Source: Spirochaeta sp.
GTDB lineage: Bacteria > Spirochaetota > Spirochaetia > DSM-2461
Assembly: GCA_030635565.1 (NCBI GenBank)
Contig: DAOVYP010000033.1
Location: forward strand, 1-11,608
Direction: 5' to 3'
DNA: 11,608 nt
The notes beneath the pieces are model-generated. The model saw nothing but the letters and a program-made list of their open reading frames with translations. It was not told the origin of the DNA and searched no databases. Below are positions 1 to 7,292 of the stretch, one piece after another (position 1 is the first letter of the stretch; each line of letters starts with the position of its first letter). The translations under genes were made by a program, and so were the position numbers.

Positions 1-337
1 AAAGGATGACGAAATCGAGCAGAAAACTGAGGACAAAATCGGGCCCTACGAGCTCCACGACTTCTTCCTCTACCATGCAATACGTCACGGATTCGGTCCG
101 GCTAAAGTTCTCGTTTTGGCAGAACTGGCTTTTTCGGGAAACTACGGGGCTGAAACCATCGCCCAATGGCTGAAGCTGTTCTACTCACGGTTCTTTTCCC
201 AGCAATTCAAACGCTCCTGCCTGCCCGATGGTCCCAAAGTCGGAACCATCGCCCTCTCACCGAGAGGCGGCTGGCGCATCCCGGCGAATGCCGACCTCAT
301 TGCGTGGATGAAGGAGCTGGAGGAAACGCCGGAATGA
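1..337 (+). CDS. nadE: NAD+ synthetase, glutamine-hydrolysing, C-terminal fragment
   Basis: This is the last 111 codons of a gene that begins upstream of the window; the frame is open from base 2 to the TGA at 335-337. The enzyme makes NAD+ from deamido-NAD+, ATP and glutamine (or ammonia) in the cytoplasm, the last step of NAD biosynthesis. The visible part matches the conserved C-terminal end of the synthetase domain: IGPYELHDFFLYH, then RFFSQQFKRSCLPDGPKVG, then LSPRGGWRIP. These signatures are typical of the long, amidohydrolase-fused form of NadE, although the glutaminase domain itself lies outside the window. The end, a few residues after the SPRG-W-R-P motif, is at the usual place, so the gene looks intact here. 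It converges with the START-domain gene. Family recognition is from memory of the motifs. Confidence 0.93.
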   Translation, partial: KDDEIEQKTEDKIGPYELHDFFLYHAIRHGFGPAKVLVLAELAFSGNYGAETIAQWLKLFYSRFFSQQFKRSCLPDGPKVGTIALSPRGGWRIPANADLIAWMKELEETPE

Positions 338-384
338 GACCGGAGTCAACCGCCACCTCATAGCAGGCGGCTTTCACTCCAGTC
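338..384. terminator. Possible bidirectional terminator between convergent genes
   Basis: A two-part inverted repeat starts directly after the nadE stop codon. The inner arms CCGCC (350-354) and GGCGG (366-370) enclose an 11-nt loop. The outer arms GGAGT (342-346) and ACTCC (376-380) extend through one mismatch to GAC (338-340) and GTC (382-384). The position between two converging genes suits a shared terminator. There is no T-tract on either side, so it is not a canonical Rho-independent terminator. Confidence 0.35.
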
Positions 385-408
385 AACCAATTCAGACTGC
401 GAAAAAAT

Positions 409-1071
409 CTACATCGCGCTTGCGAGAAGGTACTGATCCGAAGTATCCGGCTGACTCTCCAATATCTTAATCATGGTTTGAAAGGACTCATAAGGCCCCT
501 GGGCGACAATCCAGTTCAGCACCTTGACCGGCGGGTTTCCACCCGGATCGAAGCGGACTTCCATTGTCGCCCGGGTTCTTGTACCGTTGAGTTTCACCAG
601 GTTCCATGTTTCATGGTAATCCGTCACCCTGACGGTGTTCCTGCGCTCGGGCCGATCGGTTGACAATGCGATCTGTTCGAGAAAAGCCGTGCCGTCGTTT
701 CCCGGCGGACGTCCTGTCATTCGCATCACGTTGTCCCTGTCTTTCGATAAGGGCGCAGAAACGACGACATAGTATTCCCAGAGGTCATCTTCACTGGTGA
801 TGATTTCGAACTCCTTGAGCCCATGAACCCATTCTGGGAACTCGTTGAGATTCGTCAGATGTTCATAAATGGCCTCGATCGAAAAGTCCAGATCGGCCTG
901 GGCCCGGAAGGAATCCACCCTGTAGCCATCAACTGGGCGGGTCCAGACTGTAATGCTGTTCTTATTAATCCGTTCATTCCAAACCACAGACGAATCAGCT
1001 CCAGCCATACCGGAAATCACTGCAATCAGCATGGCGCTTAACGTTAACGTTCTAATAAGCATATATTTCAT
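409..1071 (-). CDS. Exported START-like lipid-binding domain protein
   Basis: Using the ATG at 1071 the product has 220 residues. It starts with a typical signal peptide: a basic start (MKYMLIR), a hydrophobic core (LTLSAMLIAVISGMAG) and a likely cleavage after AGA or nearby, so it should act in the periplasm or at the envelope. The mature part resembles the START / polyketide-cyclase-like superfamily, which binds lipids or other hydrophobic ligands in a deep cavity. Recognisable pieces are an early ...WTRPVDGYRVDSFRAQ strand pair, a helix with EAIYEHLTNLNEFPEWV, and a central block YYVVVSAPLSKDRDNVMR that is characteristic of bacterial START proteins. The C-terminal helix is KVLNWIVAQGPYESFQTMI. 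The frame stays open to 1212, but those extra 47 residues lie before the signal peptide and overlap the divergent promoter region, so I reject them. No Shine-Dalgarno sequence precedes 1071. The ligand is unknown. Confidence 0.82.
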   Translation of the reverse strand: MKYMLIRTLTLSAMLIAVISGMAGADSSVVWNERINKNSITVWTRPVDGYRVDSFRAQADLDFSIEAIYEHLTNLNEFPEWVHGLKEFEIITSEDDLWEYYVVVSAPLSKDRDNVMRMTGRPPGNDGTAFLEQIALSTDRPERRNTVRVTDYHETWNLVKLNGTRTRATMEVRFDPGGNPPVKVLNWIVAQGPYESFQTMIKILESQPDTSDQYLLASAM

Positions 1072-1077
1072 AGTAAA

Positions 1078-1107
1078 TATATAATATTTATTGAACATGG
1101 TCGTCAA
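1078..1107 (-). promoter_or_regulatory. Putative sigma70 promoter of the START-domain gene
   Basis: On the minus strand, TTGACG (1107-1102) is followed after 18 bp by TATATA (1083-1078); with 17 bp the second box would be TTATAT. Initiation 6-7 nt downstream would fall at about 1071, which is the A of the chosen ATG. That fits the lack of a ribosome binding site and predicts a leaderless mRNA. This is inferred from sequence only. Confidence 0.4.
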
Positions 1108-1153
1108 ATATTTCGATCGGATAATAATTGACCTCTGCCGTCCGGCGGAAACA

Positions 1154-1182
1154 TTCATAACATCTGCCAAAGCAGGTATAAT
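1154..1182 (+). promoter_or_regulatory. Putative sigma70 promoter of the AOR gene
   Basis: TTCATA (1154-1159) is followed after exactly 17 bp by a perfect TATAAT (1177-1182). The expected start at about 1189 leaves a leader of about 22 nt. That leader holds the ribosome binding site AAGGAG (1199-1204), 6 nt before the ATG at 1211. The -35 box is only a partial match. Confidence 0.5.
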
Positions 1183-1210
1183 CATCTGTGTAATTTTGAA
1201 GGAGAGCCCC

Positions 1211-3625
1211 ATGCTTCCAGGTGCCTATCGCGGCCGCATCCTCACCATTAATCTCAACGACGGCAGTACCGGAACCATCGACACCGCCGATTATGCTCCC
1301 CGTTATCTCGGCGGCCGGGGTATTGCCACCGCCCTTTATCACGAACTTGTATCACCGGAAACCAGGGCCTTGGATCCCGATAACGCCCTTATCGCCATGA
1401 CCGGTCCTCTGGCGGGACTTCCCACCATCGGAGGATCGCGATGGGGTCTCTTCGCCAAGTCCGCCGACACCTCGAAACGGGAACATTTCTGTTACGGAAA
1501 TCTGGGGGGGACTTTCGGCGCCGAGTTGAAATTCGCCGGTCTGGATGGTCTGGTGATCACCGGAAAGGCGGACAAGCCCGTTGTGCTGATTATCAGCGGC
1601 GGCAACGGTGAGAGGGAGGTCCGGTTGGAGTCGGCCGAACAGTGGCGGGGCATGGGCGCCGAATCCGTTCTGGCCGCCATGAAAGACAGCTTCGGAGCGA
1701 AAGTGAAAACCTTCACCACCGGTCCTGCCGGAGAGGCCATGATTCCCTTCGCCTCGGTCCTCGCCGAAGGCGGCGCCAGCTGCTCCGGCGGCATGGGCGC
1801 CGTGATGGGCTCGAAAAACCTCAAGGCCGTCGTGGTCCGGGGGACGGACCGATCGATTCCGGCGGTGAATCCCGATGCCCTGAAGGCCATCGCCAAACGC
1901 ATTCGGGCCTGGGACCGGGGCAACGTGAAGGTGTGGGGGCTGGATTTCATGGCTCAGGGACCCAAAACACGGAAAATGCCATGTTACGGCTGCATGGCCA
2001 ATTGCCTCCGGGTGAAGTACACCGCGTCAGACGGATCCGCCGGAAAATACATGTGCCAGTCCCGCTTCTTTTATATGGCCCTCGCATGGGCCTACTGCGG
2101 CAAAGAGAACGATATCGCCTTCCGGGCCAACCGCCTCTGTGATGAGATGGGCCTGGATACCTGGGCGGTGCAGGATCTGGTTGATTGGCTGGTCCGCTGC
2201 CGGGATTCCGGGGCACTGTCGGATGCCGATACCGGCCTGGACCTGAAATCCATCGGCAGCCTGGAATTCGTTGAATCCCTTCTGAGCATGATTGTTGAAC
2301 GCCGGGGATTCGGTGCATTGGCGGCCCAAGGCGCCGAAAGGGCCGCCGGAGAGCTGGGGGGAGCGGCTGAAGCCGAATTCAGGCATCACGACCCCTATGA
2401 GCCCCGTTACTGCCCGGTAAACACCTTTCTCATTCCCTTCGAACCCCGCATCCCCATACAGCAGCTCCACGAAGCCGGCCTGACGGTGGCCAAGTGGTCG
2501 AGCTGGGCCAAGGGGACCGAAGGAGCCCATGTCGATACCGATGTGGTGAGGGGTATTGCCGACCGTTTCTGGGGGGGCGCGGCAGCCGCCGATTTCACCA
2601 CCCTTGACGGCAAGGCCAATGCGGCAAGACTCATCCAGGACCGGCAGCTCGCCAAGGAATGTCTCTGCGTCTGCGACTGGATGTACCCGGTTCTGGACAT
2701 ACCCGTCAAAGAGGGCGATGGGGATACCGCGGTGCTCCACGGCATCGTCGGCGATCCCGCACTGGAGGCCGAAGTGCTCCGGGCGGCCATCGGAGGCGAC
2801 TGGAACGAGGAGTCCCTCGCGGAACTGGGCTCACGGGTCTTCCAGCTCCAGCGGGCCATACTGCTCCGGGAGGGACAGCGCCCCCTGATTGACGACGTTC
2901 TTCCCGCCGAATGGCACGATGTGCCCCTGGACGGACATGTGGCCGATCCGGACTGCCTGGTCCCGGGCCCCGGTGGGGAGACGGTCTCCCGGCTGGGAGC
3001 GAAAATCGACATGGACGACTACCTTCCGGCCCGGGACGAATTTTATACCTTGAGAGGCTGGGACGCCCGGAGCGGCCTGCAGGTCGGCAGCCGCCTCGAG
3101 GCCATGGGCCTGGGGGATATTGCCGCCGATCTGGCCGGGCGCGGCCTCCTGACCGATAAAGCCCGGGGACCCTCAATTGCGGCCCGGATTGCCAGAGGAC
3201 TCAGGCGCCTGGCGAGGTCAGCTGCCGGAAAAGTATCCCGCCGGAAAAACGTCGGCGCCGAACCCATGGGGCCCTCCCTGGATCACGATGAAATCATGGC
3301 CATCCTGGGGCGGGAAACAGGAAAGTATGCCGACGAACGCATCGCCCATAACTTCACCGGCTGGAACAAGGCGATGCAGTACCGCTTCCCGGACATCGAC
3401 GCCTGGTACCTCATCCGTATGGCAGACGGAACACCTCAGGCTCCCGAGCGGCTCGAGGCGCCCATGGACAAACCGGAGATTCAATACGAGATGCACAGCG
3501 CCGTGCTGAAAGCCATGGACGAGGGCATCATCAACGGGATGCAGGCCTACCGGCAGCGCCGCTTGAAAACCAAAGCCGCCTTCGGCGATCTGATGAAACT
3601 GCAGGCTCTGAACAAGGTGAGCTGA
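1211..3625 (+). CDS. Aldehyde:ferredoxin oxidoreductase-family enzyme with C-terminal SCP2-like domain
   Basis: The product has 804 residues. The ATG at 1211 is chosen for its AAGGAG ribosome binding site; the frame is open to 1091, but that stretch has no AOR homology. AOR-family enzymes use a tungsten (or molybdenum) bis-pterin cofactor and a [4Fe-4S] cluster to oxidise aldehydes to acids, passing electrons to ferredoxin. The N-terminal AOR domain (residues 8-205) shows GRGIATALYHEL, TGPLAGLPTIGGSRWG, GTFGAELKFAGLDGLVITGKA and GASCSGGMGAVMGSKNLKAVVV. Likely cluster ligands are C258, C261 and C265 (CYGCMANC), plus a distal cysteine in ECLCVCDW (484-488), matching the usual CxxCxxxC...C pattern. 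The AOR part ends near residue 645, a normal family length. A basic linker (650-680) then leads to about 120 residues ending in FPDIDAWYLIRMADG, GIINGMQAYRQRRLKTKAAFGDLMKLQ, which resemble the SCP2 sterol/lipid-carrier fold. The substrate is unknown; a lipid-derived aldehyde is an inference. Confidence 0.9.
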   Translation: MLPGAYRGRILTINLNDGSTGTIDTADYAPRYLGGRGIATALYHELVSPETRALDPDNALIAMTGPLAGLPTIGGSRWGLFAKSADTSKREHFCYGNLGGTFGAELKFAGLDGLVITGKADKPVVLIISGGNGEREVRLESAEQWRGMGAESVLAAMKDSFGAKVKTFTTGPAGEAMIPFASVLAEGGASCSGGMGAVMGSKNLKAVVVRGTDRSIPAVNPDALKAIAKRIRAWDRGNVKVWGLDFMAQGPKTRKMPCYGCMANCLRVKYTASDGSAGKYMCQSRFFYMALAWAYCGKENDIAFRANRLCDEMGLDTWAVQDLVDWLVRCRDSGALSDADTGLDLKSIGSLEFVESLLSMIVERRGFGALAAQGAERAAGELGGAAEAEFRHHDPYEPRYCPVNTFLIPFEPRIPIQQLHEAGLTVAKWSSWAKGTEGAHVDTDVVRGIADRFWGGAAAADFTTLDGKANAARLIQDRQLAKECLCVCDWMYPVLDIPVKEGDGDTAVLHGIVGDPALEAEVLRAAIGGDWNEESLAELGSRVFQLQRAILLREGQRPLIDDVLPAEWHDVPLDGHVADPDCLVPGPGGETVSRLGAKIDMDDYLPARDEFYTLRGWDARSGLQVGSRLEAMGLGDIAADLAGRGLLTDKARGPSIAARIARGLRRLARSAAGKVSRRKNVGAEPMGPSLDHDEIMAILGRETGKYADERIAHNFTGWNKAMQYRFPDIDAWYLIRMADGTPQAPERLEAPMDKPEIQYEMHSAVLKAMDEGIINGMQAYRQRRLKTKAAFGDLMKLQALNKVS

Positions 3626-3628
3626 ATT

Positions 3629-3753
3629 GAGTGTCCCCAACCTTGTCACAAAATCCGCTAACATCGTCCAGGGACCACTAAAAAAATATGAACTCGGCCG
3701 GAAATCGAAATTACCGGAGTTTCATGAGAAGTGTGACAAGGTTGGGGACACTC
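3629..3753. repeat. 22-bp perfect inverted repeat with 81-bp non-coding centre (possible MITE/REP-type element)
   Basis: The left arm (3629-3650, starting GAGTGTCCCCAACC) and right arm (3732-3753, ending GGTTGGGGACACTC) are exact reverse complements over 22 bp. They enclose 81 bp with no gene. Neither arm extends, and I see no clean target-site duplication. The element begins 4 bp after the AOR stop and lies between the converging AOR and toxin genes. It could be a small non-autonomous mobile element or a repeated intergenic palindrome. It would form a stable hairpin in RNA and could act as a terminator, but there is no T-tract. Confidence 0.75.
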
Positions 3754-3775
3754 TGTGAACTGAACAATTATCCCG

Positions 3776-4162
3776 CTACCAGACGATACGAATCAACGAT
3801 TTAACCTGATCAAAATGTCTGTCCAGGCTGATAATCGGTAGATCGTATTGCCGGGTCAGGGCTGCTATCCAGATGTCATTTGCCGGAATGGGAGTTCCCG
3901 CTGCTTTAAGTTCGGTCCGGATGTCGGCATAATGCTTTACCGTAGACAGGTCCGGGAACAGTATCTCAACATATGGAAGAAACCGTTCCCTCAGCCAGGA
4001 ATCAAGTTCCGGACGCAGTCTGGATTGGCGTGTTCCATACGTATACTCACCAAGGGATATCACCGTAACGGCCAGCCTCCGGGCTTCGCTCAGCCTTTGA
4101 ATAAGATTCCGGTTTTTTTGAGCCAGGGCCGATACGGCATTGGTATCAAGAATCACGACCAC
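3776..4162 (-). CDS. VapC-like PIN-domain ribonuclease toxin
   Basis: The 128-residue product has the full length of a VapC toxin. PIN-domain toxins are Mg2+-dependent ribonucleases that stop translation when their antitoxin is lost. The four acidic active-site residues are recognisable: D6 in ILDTNAVSAL, E39 in SLGEYTYG, D96 in PANDIWIAAL and D114 in ISLDRHF. The frame is intact. The GTG at 4162 overlaps the antitoxin gene by 10 bp, a typical coupled arrangement; a second GTG at 4156 is also possible. Ribosome binding is weak (GGAAAT), so translation probably depends on coupling to the upstream gene. Sequence cannot show whether the toxin is active or which RNA it cuts. Confidence 0.9.
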   Translation of the reverse strand: MVVILDTNAVSALAQKNRNLIQRLSEARRLAVTVISLGEYTYGTRQSRLRPELDSWLRERFLPYVEILFPDLSTVKHYADIRTELKAAGTPIPANDIWIAALTRQYDLPIISLDRHFDQVKSLIRIVW

Positions 4163-4407
4163 ATTTCCGGGTCAATTTTTCTGAAATCCTCATCCATGAA
4201 GACATCATCAAGACTTTTCGCCGCTTCCCGGGACAGTCCGGGCTGCGCTTGAGCCCACTCGGACCAATAGCCCTGTTCTTTCGAATTGTCCTGAAGCATA
4301 CGTTCCAGAGATTCCTCCAGAAACCGGCCCAGGGAAATACCCCTGAGAGCGGCCTGAGCCTTGGCTCTTCTGAATAAATCATCCCGGACATTGAGCGTCG
4401 TTTTCAT
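4153..4407 (-). CDS. VapB-like ribbon-helix-helix antitoxin
   Basis: From the ATG at 4407 the product has 84 residues. The N-terminus (MKTTLNVRDDLFRRAKAQAA, then RGISLGRFLEESLERML) is a ribbon-helix-helix DNA-binding domain: one beta strand and two helices. The acidic, less ordered C-terminus (AAKSLDDVFMDEDFRKIDPEMW) fits the part that wraps around and blocks the toxin. It is the first gene of a two-gene operon and overlaps the PIN toxin by 10 bp. An in-frame ATG at 4431 would add 8 residues, but these would cover the promoter and palindrome and have no RBS. The protein probably represses its own operon through the palindrome next to its start codon. Confidence 0.85.
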   Translation of the reverse strand: MKTTLNVRDDLFRRAKAQAALRGISLGRFLEESLERMLQDNSKEQGYWSEWAQAQPGLSREAAKSLDDVFMDEDFRKIDPEMWS

Positions 4408-4425
4408 ATACCATATATATGGTAT
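4408..4425. promoter_or_regulatory. 18-bp perfect palindrome, probable VapB/VapBC operator
   Basis: ATACCATATATATGGTAT is its own reverse complement and touches the antitoxin start codon at 4407. It covers the predicted -10 box (4419-4414). Ribbon-helix-helix antitoxins commonly bind such short palindromes to autoregulate, so repression by blocking RNA polymerase is the likely role. The palindrome is seen directly; the binding is inferred. Confidence 0.7.
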
Positions 4426-4442
4426 TTCCATAAATATGTCAA
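4414..4442 (-). promoter_or_regulatory. Putative sigma70 promoter of the toxin-antitoxin operon
   Basis: On the minus strand, a consensus TTGACA (4442-4437) is followed after 17 bp by TATATA (4419-4414), which lies inside the 18-bp palindrome. Six more bases lead to 4407, the A of the antitoxin ATG, so the transcript would be leaderless. There is indeed no Shine-Dalgarno sequence upstream of 4407. Confidence 0.6.
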
Positions 4443-4450
4443 ATTCTCAA

Positions 4451-4464
4451 GGCAGGCAGGCAGG
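4451..4464. repeat. Short GGCA tandem repeat (3.5 copies)
   Basis: GGCAGGCAGGCAGG lies in the 38-bp gap between the toxin-antitoxin promoter and the stop codon of the DUF4139 gene. It is a simple microsatellite that could vary in length between strains. No function is evident. Confidence 0.6.
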
Positions 4465-4480
4465 TTCCACCTGACGGGGC

Positions 4481-6523
4481 TTATGCTCCTGCGATAAAAC
4501 CCCCAAGAGCTTTCCTGGCCGCGGATTCGGCATTCCGGGCGGCTGTCAGCTCTCCTGCCAGTTCCTGCAGTTCGTCTTCCTGACCGTCCAGAATCTCCAC
4601 ATAACGCCGGTACAGTTCAGATTCACTTTCGAGGGCCTGGAGATTATCCCGGATCCGGGTCTGATCATGGTAAATGACGGCGATCCGGGTTTCGAGATTA
4701 CGGCGTTCAGACTCCCGGGCGGAAAGATCGGCCCGAAGCTGCCGGATTCGATCCAATGTCCTTCGGGTCTCGGCGTCGATGATCCTCTGGGAGAGATAAA
4801 AGACAATCTGATCGTCCCGTATCGTGTTCAGGGCGAATCTCCGGCTCCGGACGAGCTCCTCAACCACCGGCAGAGTCGTTGTCTCTCCAGCTGCCGCGTC
4901 AATCTCGAAGCGCCAGGTGCTTTGAGTTTCAAATGAGGGTTTCGCCTCCCCTTCGATGGTCCAGCCGGATCTCTTGGGATGGATGATGAGATGACGGGCG
5001 TCCTCATCACCCAGTCGGTCGATGACATACTCGGTTGTCGATACCAGGCGGACCGTGGATTCCAGCGAACCTTCGGTGATTTTCAGATTTATGATTTCTT
5101 CCGGAATGGAAGAAGAGCGCACGATGACGCCGCTCTCAAGATCCACAGCATAGCTTAACAGCCGTTCTTCACCCTCGGACATTGAGGGCAGACGGGCATC
5201 GCCGCCGTATATTGATCCGTCGAAGAGGGTCGCCGGACCGGCGGGTAACTGGACACCGGTATCGTTGGTTATCCTGACCGCCTTCAGCGGGTGGCCGGCC
5301 AGAACGCTGCTGTCGTATATCGAGAGCCTCTCGGCGGGAATCGATGTCCCGATGATGGGCAGCATTGCCGCTTCCCGCCGGGGTACGGAAACCGGCCTGG
5401 TGATACGGTACAGGGATTCGCCGTCAGACCGGGCGACGGCCGTGACACCCCGGGACAGGTTGATGGATTTATCACCTGCGGCATCGAAGCCGGAAGCATC
5501 CTCGGGAAACATTTCATCGGCAACGGATTCGGAAGCATAATCCCGGTAAGTCAGTTCGGGTGCCGGGGCGTCAGCCGGGGCCCGCCGGTCCCGATCATAC
5601 TGCTGGGGCGCAGCGGCAACTCCATAGTCCTGCCGGATCCGGGGTCGGGGGACATAAATCGGCGAATAAAGATCCATGACGAAGGAAATGGGCTGACCCG
5701 AAGCCAGAGCCAGCGAAATATTATTCCAGTCGCTCTCACCGGTGTTCTCCACCATGGCCCAACCCTGGAGTTGAGCGGTCCCGTCATCATCAAGTACCAG
5801 ACGGTAACTGGTTTTCCACACCGGCACTTCCCGGACATAGGAGACACTCACCCGGCGTACCCCGTCACCGCCGAAACGCAGTGTAATCATTTTCTTGTCT
5901 TCCTGCCGATTGGCGGCAATAACCGCCAGGGCGGCATCCAGATCGGCCTGAACAACAGGATCGAGGAAACGAAGTGACCTGATATCAGCCAGATCCGCCT
6001 GCCGCAAACCTTCGGCAGTCACCAGATTGAGAACCGGCACCTGGATTACCGCACCATCCGAGGCCACGCCGCGATATTCAATTCCCACGATGATTCCATC
6101 CACCGACGGAGTTCCCTCGATGCGCACCCGCTCTCCACGAGCCCGATCCAGCAGCCGGGCCAGTGGTGGATTATCGGCGATGTTCAGGGAGAAACTCCCT
6201 AAAATCCGGTTCAGCGGATCCTTGGATGGGTATGTCACCGACTCGACAAATCCGCCGTCATAATCCTGGAGTATCAGGCTCTTGAGAAGATCGTCGACAT
6301 CCCCGACATCGAAGGCCATGGTAATTTCAGTATCACCGCTGACAACGCCCTCATGCCGAAAATGACCGACCCCGGAACTGAACAGGGTTACCCCGGTAAC
6401 CGGCAGAGAATCGTCACCCGAGGCACCGATGGTCTGTGAGCCCCCGCGGGCGGAGACCGCCATCAGATTGACCAGGATCAACAACAGAAACATGGGACGA
6501 CGAACTCTGTGATGAATATTCAT
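4481..6523 (-). CDS. Exported DUF4139-domain protein with C-terminal coiled coil
   Basis: The ATG at 6523 is set by a strong GGAGG (6533-6529) 5 nt upstream and gives 680 residues. A signal peptide follows: basic NIHHRVRR, core MFLLLILVNLMAVSA. The beta-rich body resembles DUF4139 proteins, an uncharacterised envelope family. Hallmarks are an early VTGVTLFSSGVGHFRHEG segment, then VREVPVWKTSYRLVL, GWAMVENTGESDWNNISLALASGQPISF, and late VRLVSTTEYVIDRL and SGWTIEGEAKP strands. About 60 residues in the middle (around 297-357, rich in P, D, R and A) look disordered. The last roughly 90 residues, from about 590, are charged and helical (RIRQLRADLSARESERRNLETRI), a likely coiled coil that usually sits at the N-terminus in related proteins. 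Function is unknown; a surface or assembly role is a guess. The gene stands alone, with the toxin-antitoxin operon downstream. Confidence 0.8.
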   Translation of the reverse strand: MNIHHRVRRPMFLLLILVNLMAVSARGGSQTIGASGDDSLPVTGVTLFSSGVGHFRHEGVVSGDTEITMAFDVGDVDDLLKSLILQDYDGGFVESVTYPSKDPLNRILGSFSLNIADNPPLARLLDRARGERVRIEGTPSVDGIIVGIEYRGVASDGAVIQVPVLNLVTAEGLRQADLADIRSLRFLDPVVQADLDAALAVIAANRQEDKKMITLRFGGDGVRRVSVSYVREVPVWKTSYRLVLDDDGTAQLQGWAMVENTGESDWNNISLALASGQPISFVMDLYSPIYVPRPRIRQDYGVAAAPQQYDRDRRAPADAPAPELTYRDYASESVADEMFPEDASGFDAAGDKSINLSRGVTAVARSDGESLYRITRPVSVPRREAAMLPIIGTSIPAERLSIYDSSVLAGHPLKAVRITNDTGVQLPAGPATLFDGSIYGGDARLPSMSEGEERLLSYAVDLESGVIVRSSSIPEEIINLKITEGSLESTVRLVSTTEYVIDRLGDEDARHLIIHPKRSGWTIEGEAKPSFETQSTWRFEIDAAAGETTTLPVVEELVRSRRFALNTIRDDQIVFYLSQRIIDAETRRTLDRIRQLRADLSARESERRNLETRIAVIYHDQTRIRDNLQALESESELYRRYVEILDGQEDELQELAGELTAARNAESAARKALGGFIAGA

Positions 6524-6533
6524 GAGATCCTCC

Positions 6534-6832
6534 AATTTTAGAGTATAAGTCAACTGCTGAGGGTATTGGTGAGGTTTCTGTCGATGGCAAGTACACACTA
6601 TCCGATTCCGGCAGTACCGCCACTGCCATTTTCCGTCAACTGGATATGATCGTAGCAGAGTACAGGAATGACTATAGTTCTAAATACATCAGTCTGCATC
6701 GACCTATTTCGCGAAGCCAACCATAACAAGAAGGGGCCGGCACATCGGGCATTGCATGTATGTCGGACAAAGAAGCGTCGGAAAACTGCAGGATTCCCGG
6801 GCTGGTGGTGGAAAGTTACTGATTGGTAATTC
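6534..6832. other. Intergenic stretch with no recognised gene
   Basis: About 300 bp lie between the end of the SEC-C gene and the ribosome binding site of the DUF4139 gene. The open frames here have no family resemblance and are mostly tails of shadow frames. I found no tRNA, no convincing terminator and no consensus promoter. A TATAGT box on the minus strand near 6670-6680 lacks a good -35. The promoter of the DUF4139 gene is presumably here but is not identifiable by eye. Confidence 0.5.
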
Positions 6833-7141
6833 TCAGACCGCCCCGCGCCTTGGGATATTGGAATGAGTGTCCTTCCCCGTACGGGATCTACCACTGTGCT
6901 GATGGTCGTCCCGTTTCTTTTTCTTGCCATTCGAGGATGTGTCGGCAGATTCCTCATCCGGGTTATCTTCGGCGGCGGCCATGGCGGCCTCCCGCTCTTC
7001 GGCGGCCTCAGCCAATTCTTTATGCTTCGCGGCTTCATCTTCAGCCAGATGACATTTCTTGTACTTCTTCCCGGAACCGCAAGGGCAGGAATCGTTTCGA
7101 CCGGTAGTCTTGAGGCGTTCGGCGTAATCTGATGCGTTCAT
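6833..7141 (-). CDS. Small SEC-C zinc-motif protein
   Basis: The product has 102 residues. The N-terminus holds a complete SEC-C motif, GRNDSCPCGSGKKYKKCH (residues 14-31), in which C19, C21, C30 and H31 would bind one zinc ion. This motif is best known from the C-terminus of SecA, where it contacts SecB, but it also occurs in many small proteins of unknown function. After it comes an Ala/Glu/Lys-rich helix (about 33-58) and a charged, probably disordered tail (KKKKRDDHQHSGRSR). The ATG at 7141 gives the motif the usual short leader (MNASDYAERLKTT); the upstream ribosome binding site is weak. It is the last gene of the GC-rich half before the AT-rich block. The partner or substrate is unknown. 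Confidence 0.82.
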   Translation of the reverse strand: MNASDYAERLKTTGRNDSCPCGSGKKYKKCHLAEDEAAKHKELAEAAEEREAAMAAAEDNPDEESADTSSNGKKKKRDDHQHSGRSRTGKDTHSNIPRRGAV

Positions 7142-7292
7142 GGTTCAAGTGTAATACATCGCCGCAGCTTCGTCTTCGGGAACCATTATGTTCCTGATCT
7201 GGCGGCCTTCCCGTCATAGCTGTGTCCCCCGACGGCTACCGGGAACTATGATGACTGTGTTCACCTGCATTCTGAAAAACCCACCCTGTGCA

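Noticed and set aside
1071..1212. Upstream start codons that would lengthen the START-domain protein by up to 47 residues
   Set aside because: The added residues precede a clear signal peptide, overlap the divergent promoter and have no ribosome binding site.
1492..3267. Several long open frames on the minus strand and other plus frames inside the AOR gene (e.g. 1492-1950, 2027-2740, 2407-3012)
   Set aside because: They are shadows caused by high GC; they are Pro/Arg/Ser-rich without family motifs, while the AOR frame is strongly supported.
5291..5977. 228-codon plus-strand frame inside the DUF4139 gene
   Set aside because: Antisense shadow with no recognisable domain; the minus-strand frame has a signal peptide, a strong ribosome binding site and family motifs.
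6414..6629. 71-codon minus-strand frame spanning the DUF4139 start
   Set aside because: It overlaps the well-supported gene in another frame, has no ribosome binding site and shows low-complexity Ser-rich sequence.
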